A stretch of 16,327 nucleotides of DNA from an uncultured Olegusella sp. (GTDB lineage Bacteria; Actinomycetota; Coriobacteriia; Coriobacteriales; Atopobiaceae). Under the pieces are notes generated by a model that saw nothing but the letters and a program-made list of their open reading frames with translations, ran no database searches and was not told where the DNA came from. The stretch covers positions 1-16,327 of the forward strand of contig NZ_CAMXYY010000032.1 of assembly GCF_947253395.1 (NCBI RefSeq), read 5' to 3'. A program made the position numbers and the translations under genes. Below, piece after piece: positions 14,310-16,327 of the stretch (within the stretch, counting starts at the first letter, position 1; each line of letters opens with the position of its first letter).

Positions 14310-16181
14310 CTAAAAGTCCATGCTGGGGCTATCGACTTCTTTGGTCGGCGCGCCCTCAACTACATCTCGACCATAGGGGAATGCAATTTTGTCATCTTGA
14401 GTCAAACCATCCTTGACCTCAATGATACTGCCCCAGTAAATCTGTCCAATCTTTATGCTGCGACGTTCGAGCCTACCCTGCGGATTTGCAGCCATTACGT
14501 AGTAACCATCCTTATCATTTCGGATGTACATTTTGTCTAGGCTGATAATATCGCCCTCGTCTTCGTCCGTAGACTTCCTCGCATCGCAGCCCTCGCCCAC
14601 CTCAAAACTCATTGAGGGGTCATCGAGTTCGGTGACTTCACAAGTTACCGGATAAAACGTATTGGATGGATTGCCCGAAGCATACTGTCCGCTTGGCGCG
14701 GGTACCGTACCAATTTTTTTGACATGAGCTATACCCGAAGCACCAGACTGATACGTATTGATGCGATAGGTATCACCTATCTGGATAGAGTTACGTGAAA
14801 GTTCATCAACATAAATCGTCACGCTATATGCTGCTTTACCCTGTACCGAAAGCAAGGTATCCCCTTTACGGATCTTTTTTGGGTCAGCAACCTTAGTCAC
14901 CGTACCTGCAATTTTTGCCTGTACTTCGCCCTTATCATTGATAAGTTCATCCTGTTGAACAGCGATACGTGCATCACGCACATCCAAACTTGCAGTTTCG
15001 ACAGCCTTCTTTTGCTCGCGAATCATATTGTCGATTTCCTCGCGCGTATAAGACTGTTCCTCGGGCACCTCACCACCGTCGTTATCGTCATCGTCCAGTG
15101 GTACTTCCTCAAAGCGCTCATAAACAAGGGGAGGCATAGAAACAAAAACGCCGCAGTTACGCACAACTTTGGGGTTTTTTTCTAGAGTCTTGCCATCCTT
15201 GCTAATAATGCCTGCGCCCGCACGCCAGTCAGCATATGCATCATTTTTTTGAGTGGTAGGCGTGGACTCATTGTTAGTATTTTCAGAAGCAGAACCCTCA
15301 TCTGCACCTGCATTGTTATCTTCAGTACCCGTGCCAGTGCCTGTACCTGTACCTGTACCAGTGCCCGTGCCAGTACCTGTACCTGTACCAGTACCCTCTT
15401 CAGTTTGGCTCGAGCTATCAGCAGTCTCTGCAGGCAGCAGAGAGCCTACCAAAACCCAGCTACCACAACGGACGGGTTTCTTGTCATCACCAATAGTAAA
15501 GAGACGCAACTCGCAGGTTTTGTTTTGTTCTTTAAGCATCTTGAGAAAGTCAGAGCTAATCACTGTGTCTGGCTTTACAAAGTAAAGTAAATCGTACAGG
15601 CTCGCACCACCTGTAGCCTCGACGTAGTACTCTACGTTTTTCCCTTCGGTAGCAGACTTACTCTTGGGAGTTAGCTTATCTACAAAAGGAAGCTCACCAT
15701 GATCTATCCTTTTAACCCTTGGCTCCCCGCCGCCACCGCCGCCGCCTCCACCACCTTTGGGAGCAGGCGTCAAATTAGATACGCGCGCGAGCTCACGCTT
15801 TGCTCGACGAAGTTCGCTTTCGACAGCGCCTAGGCGTGCTTTGTGCGATAGCTTGGTGAGTTTAACCTGCGTCATATCAAAAGTTGCCAGCACATCGCCA
15901 ACCTTAACTTTGCTCCCCTCTTTGACCTTGATGGATTCAAGAGGAGCCTCCGAAAGCTTGAGCGTCTGAACGTCACCCTGAGCGACTTGACCAGAGAGCG
16001 TACCGCCATCATCGACCATGCCATTGTTGATATTTGAGACAGGAAACACCTCAACGGGCTTGCGAGTAAAGTTACGAATAAGCAGGATGACGCCTACTAT
16101 CAGCGCACAGATGAGTACCACAACGCCCGTGATGGTGAGAGTACGCTTTTGTTTTGTCATTGGTTGCAGTTTTCCGCTCAT
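14310..16181 (-). CDS. HlyD/MacA-family efflux adaptor with Gly and Gly-Thr tracts
   Basis: A 623-residue membrane-fusion-type adaptor anchored by one N-terminal helix (about 14-36) and facing outward. It pairs with the downstream MacB-like permease. A first half-lipoyl motif (about 66-101, ending VKVGDVLATFD) and a helix (105-136) are followed by ten glycines (143-152), an extra globular segment (155-250), twelve Gly-Thr repeats (263-286) and an acidic linker. A helix (about 390-430), the second lipoyl half (AKIAGTVTKV) and beta-barrel regions follow. Usual Gram-positive adaptors are about 380-420 residues, so the extra length lies in the inserted middle. I chose ATG 16181 because it overlaps the upstream ATPase stop in ATGA (translational coupling). 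A start at 16220 would lie within the ATPase gene. Confidence 0.88.
   Translation of the reverse strand: MSGKLQPMTKQKRTLTITGVVVLICALIVGVILLIRNFTRKPVEVFPVSNINNGMVDDGGTLSGQVAQGDVQTLKLSEAPLESIKVKEGSKVKVGDVLATFDMTQVKLTKLSHKARLGAVESELRRAKRELARVSNLTPAPKGGGGGGGGGGEPRVKRIDHGELPFVDKLTPKSKSATEGKNVEYYVEATGGASLYDLLYFVKPDTVISSDFLKMLKEQNKTCELRLFTIGDDKKPVRCGSWVLVGSLLPAETADSSSQTEEGTGTGTGTGTGTGTGTGTGTGTGTEDNNAGADEGSASENTNNESTPTTQKNDAYADWRAGAGIISKDGKTLEKNPKVVRNCGVFVSMPPLVYERFEEVPLDDDDNDGGEVPEEQSYTREEIDNMIREQKKAVETASLDVRDARIAVQQDELINDKGEVQAKIAGTVTKVADPKKIRKGDTLLSVQGKAAYSVTIYVDELSRNSIQIGDTYRINTYQSGASGIAHVKKIGTVPAPSGQYASGNPSNTFYPVTCEVTELDDPSMSFEVGEGCDARKSTDEDEGDIISLDKMYIRNDKDGYYVMAANPQGRLERRSIKIGQIYWGSIIEVKDGLTQDDKIAFPYGRDVVEGAPTKEVDSPSMDF
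15324..15396 (-). repeat. 12-unit hexanucleotide repeat encoding Gly-Thr
   Basis: Twelve hexamers of the form GTRCCN on the plus strand run from 15325 to 15396. On the coding strand they give GGN ACN codons, twelve Gly-Thr pairs in the adaptor. Third-position variation (GGT/GGC, ACT/ACA/ACG) shows the tract is imperfect at DNA level, so it is not a freshly expanded array. Length changes in multiples of six would keep the frame. Confidence 0.9.
15726..15755 (-). repeat. poly-glycine tract
   Basis: Ten consecutive GGN codons on the minus strand encode Gly10 at residues 143-152 of the adaptor. Codons are mixed (GGT, GGA, GGC, GGG). It forms a flexible hinge between the first helix and the inserted segment. 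Confidence 0.9.
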
Positions 16182-16279
16182 AGCGCACCATCCGCAAGTT
16201 GACCGTCGACTATATGACAAATCCTCTGGGCATGATCGGCAATAGTAGGATCATGAGTAATCATCACAACAGCCATACC
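16178..16279 (-). CDS. ABC transporter ATPase, C-terminal fragment (MacB/YknY-like)
   Basis: The frame entering from the right adapter junction reads GMAVVMITHDPTIADHAQRI and then CHIVDGQLADGAL before TGA at 16178-16180. The switch (H-loop) histidine in VMITHD and the following VDGQL are typical of LolD/MacB/YknY-class ATPases. Only the last 33 residues are present; Walker A, the signature motif and Walker B are lost beyond the contig end. The stop overlaps the start of the adaptor gene by ATGA. It would power the adaptor-permease pair downstream. Confidence 0.92.
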   Translation of the reverse strand, partial: GMAVVMITHDPTIADHAQRICHIVDGQLADGAL

Positions 16280-16327
16280 CTGTCTCTTATACACATCTCC
16301 GAGCCCACGAGACCGTTATTCTAATCT
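16280..16327. other. Nextera i7 adapter and index remnant (library artefact)
   Basis: 16280-16298 is the reverse complement of the Tn5 mosaic end and 16299-16313 is the adapter stem. 16314-16323 fits a 10-base index (CGTTATTCTA), and 16324-16327 (ATCT) matches the start of the P7 tail. The index agrees with the reverse complement found at 1-7. Genomic sequence ends at 16279. Confidence 0.97.

Noticed and set aside
15253..15585. Plus-strand open frames rich in PVPVPV or TCTCTS
   Set aside because: They are antisense readings of the Gly-Thr repeat in the adaptor gene.

Overview
The window is one assembled contig from a Nextera-prepared library. Untrimmed i7-side adapter sequence, carrying the same index, remains at both ends (1-41 and 16280-16327), so real genomic DNA runs only from 42 to 16279. 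The gene content suggests a Gram-positive, moderate-GC host-associated actinobacterium, most likely a coriobacterium of the Atopobium/Olsenella/Lancefieldella kind. Supporting signs are a broken gene with a sortase-type (MPQTG) anchor, no outer-membrane genes, several dipeptidases, secreted coiled-coil wall hydrolases and an AspRS with a non-discriminating signature. The taxon is inferred; no rRNA or tRNA gene was seen.

Left part (42-5126): two colinear 471-residue M20 (PepV/Sapep-like) dipeptidases on the minus strand (292-1707 and 3574-4989) flank a plus-strand HAD phosphatase (2000-2668) and a frameshifted remnant of a small LPXTG-like surface protein (2823-3178). Strong hairpin terminators lie at 232-266 and 2742-2777. 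Between the broken surface gene and the second dipeptidase is a ~200-bp nested palindrome (3358-3558).

Middle (5127-10061): a secreted coiled-coil protein with a lysozyme/glucosaminidase-like C-terminus, a cold-shock protein with a GNRA-loop terminator, a plus-strand C69 dipeptidase, and a second secreted coiled-coil protein with a CHAP-like cysteine-peptidase C-terminus and a twin-arginine leader. A 79-bp repeat (8628-8706) lies between the last two. It is homologous, in inverted orientation, to the core of the palindrome at 3358-3558.

Right part (10242-16279), all minus strand: a short A24 prepilin peptidase without the methylase zinc motif, aspS, and a MacA/MacB-like (YknXYZ-like) exporter operon. 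The operon runs ABC ATPase (only its C-terminus before the adapter), HlyD-family adaptor with unusual Gly and Gly-Thr tracts, then MacB/FtsX-type permease. The three genes are tightly spaced (4-nt overlap, then 8-nt gap).

Three peptidases (two M20, one C69) suggest a cell that uses peptides, and the two wall hydrolases share one architecture. The least explained item is the repeat family at 3358-3558 and 8628-8706. In both places it starts 15-17 nt after the stop codon of a minus-strand gene.
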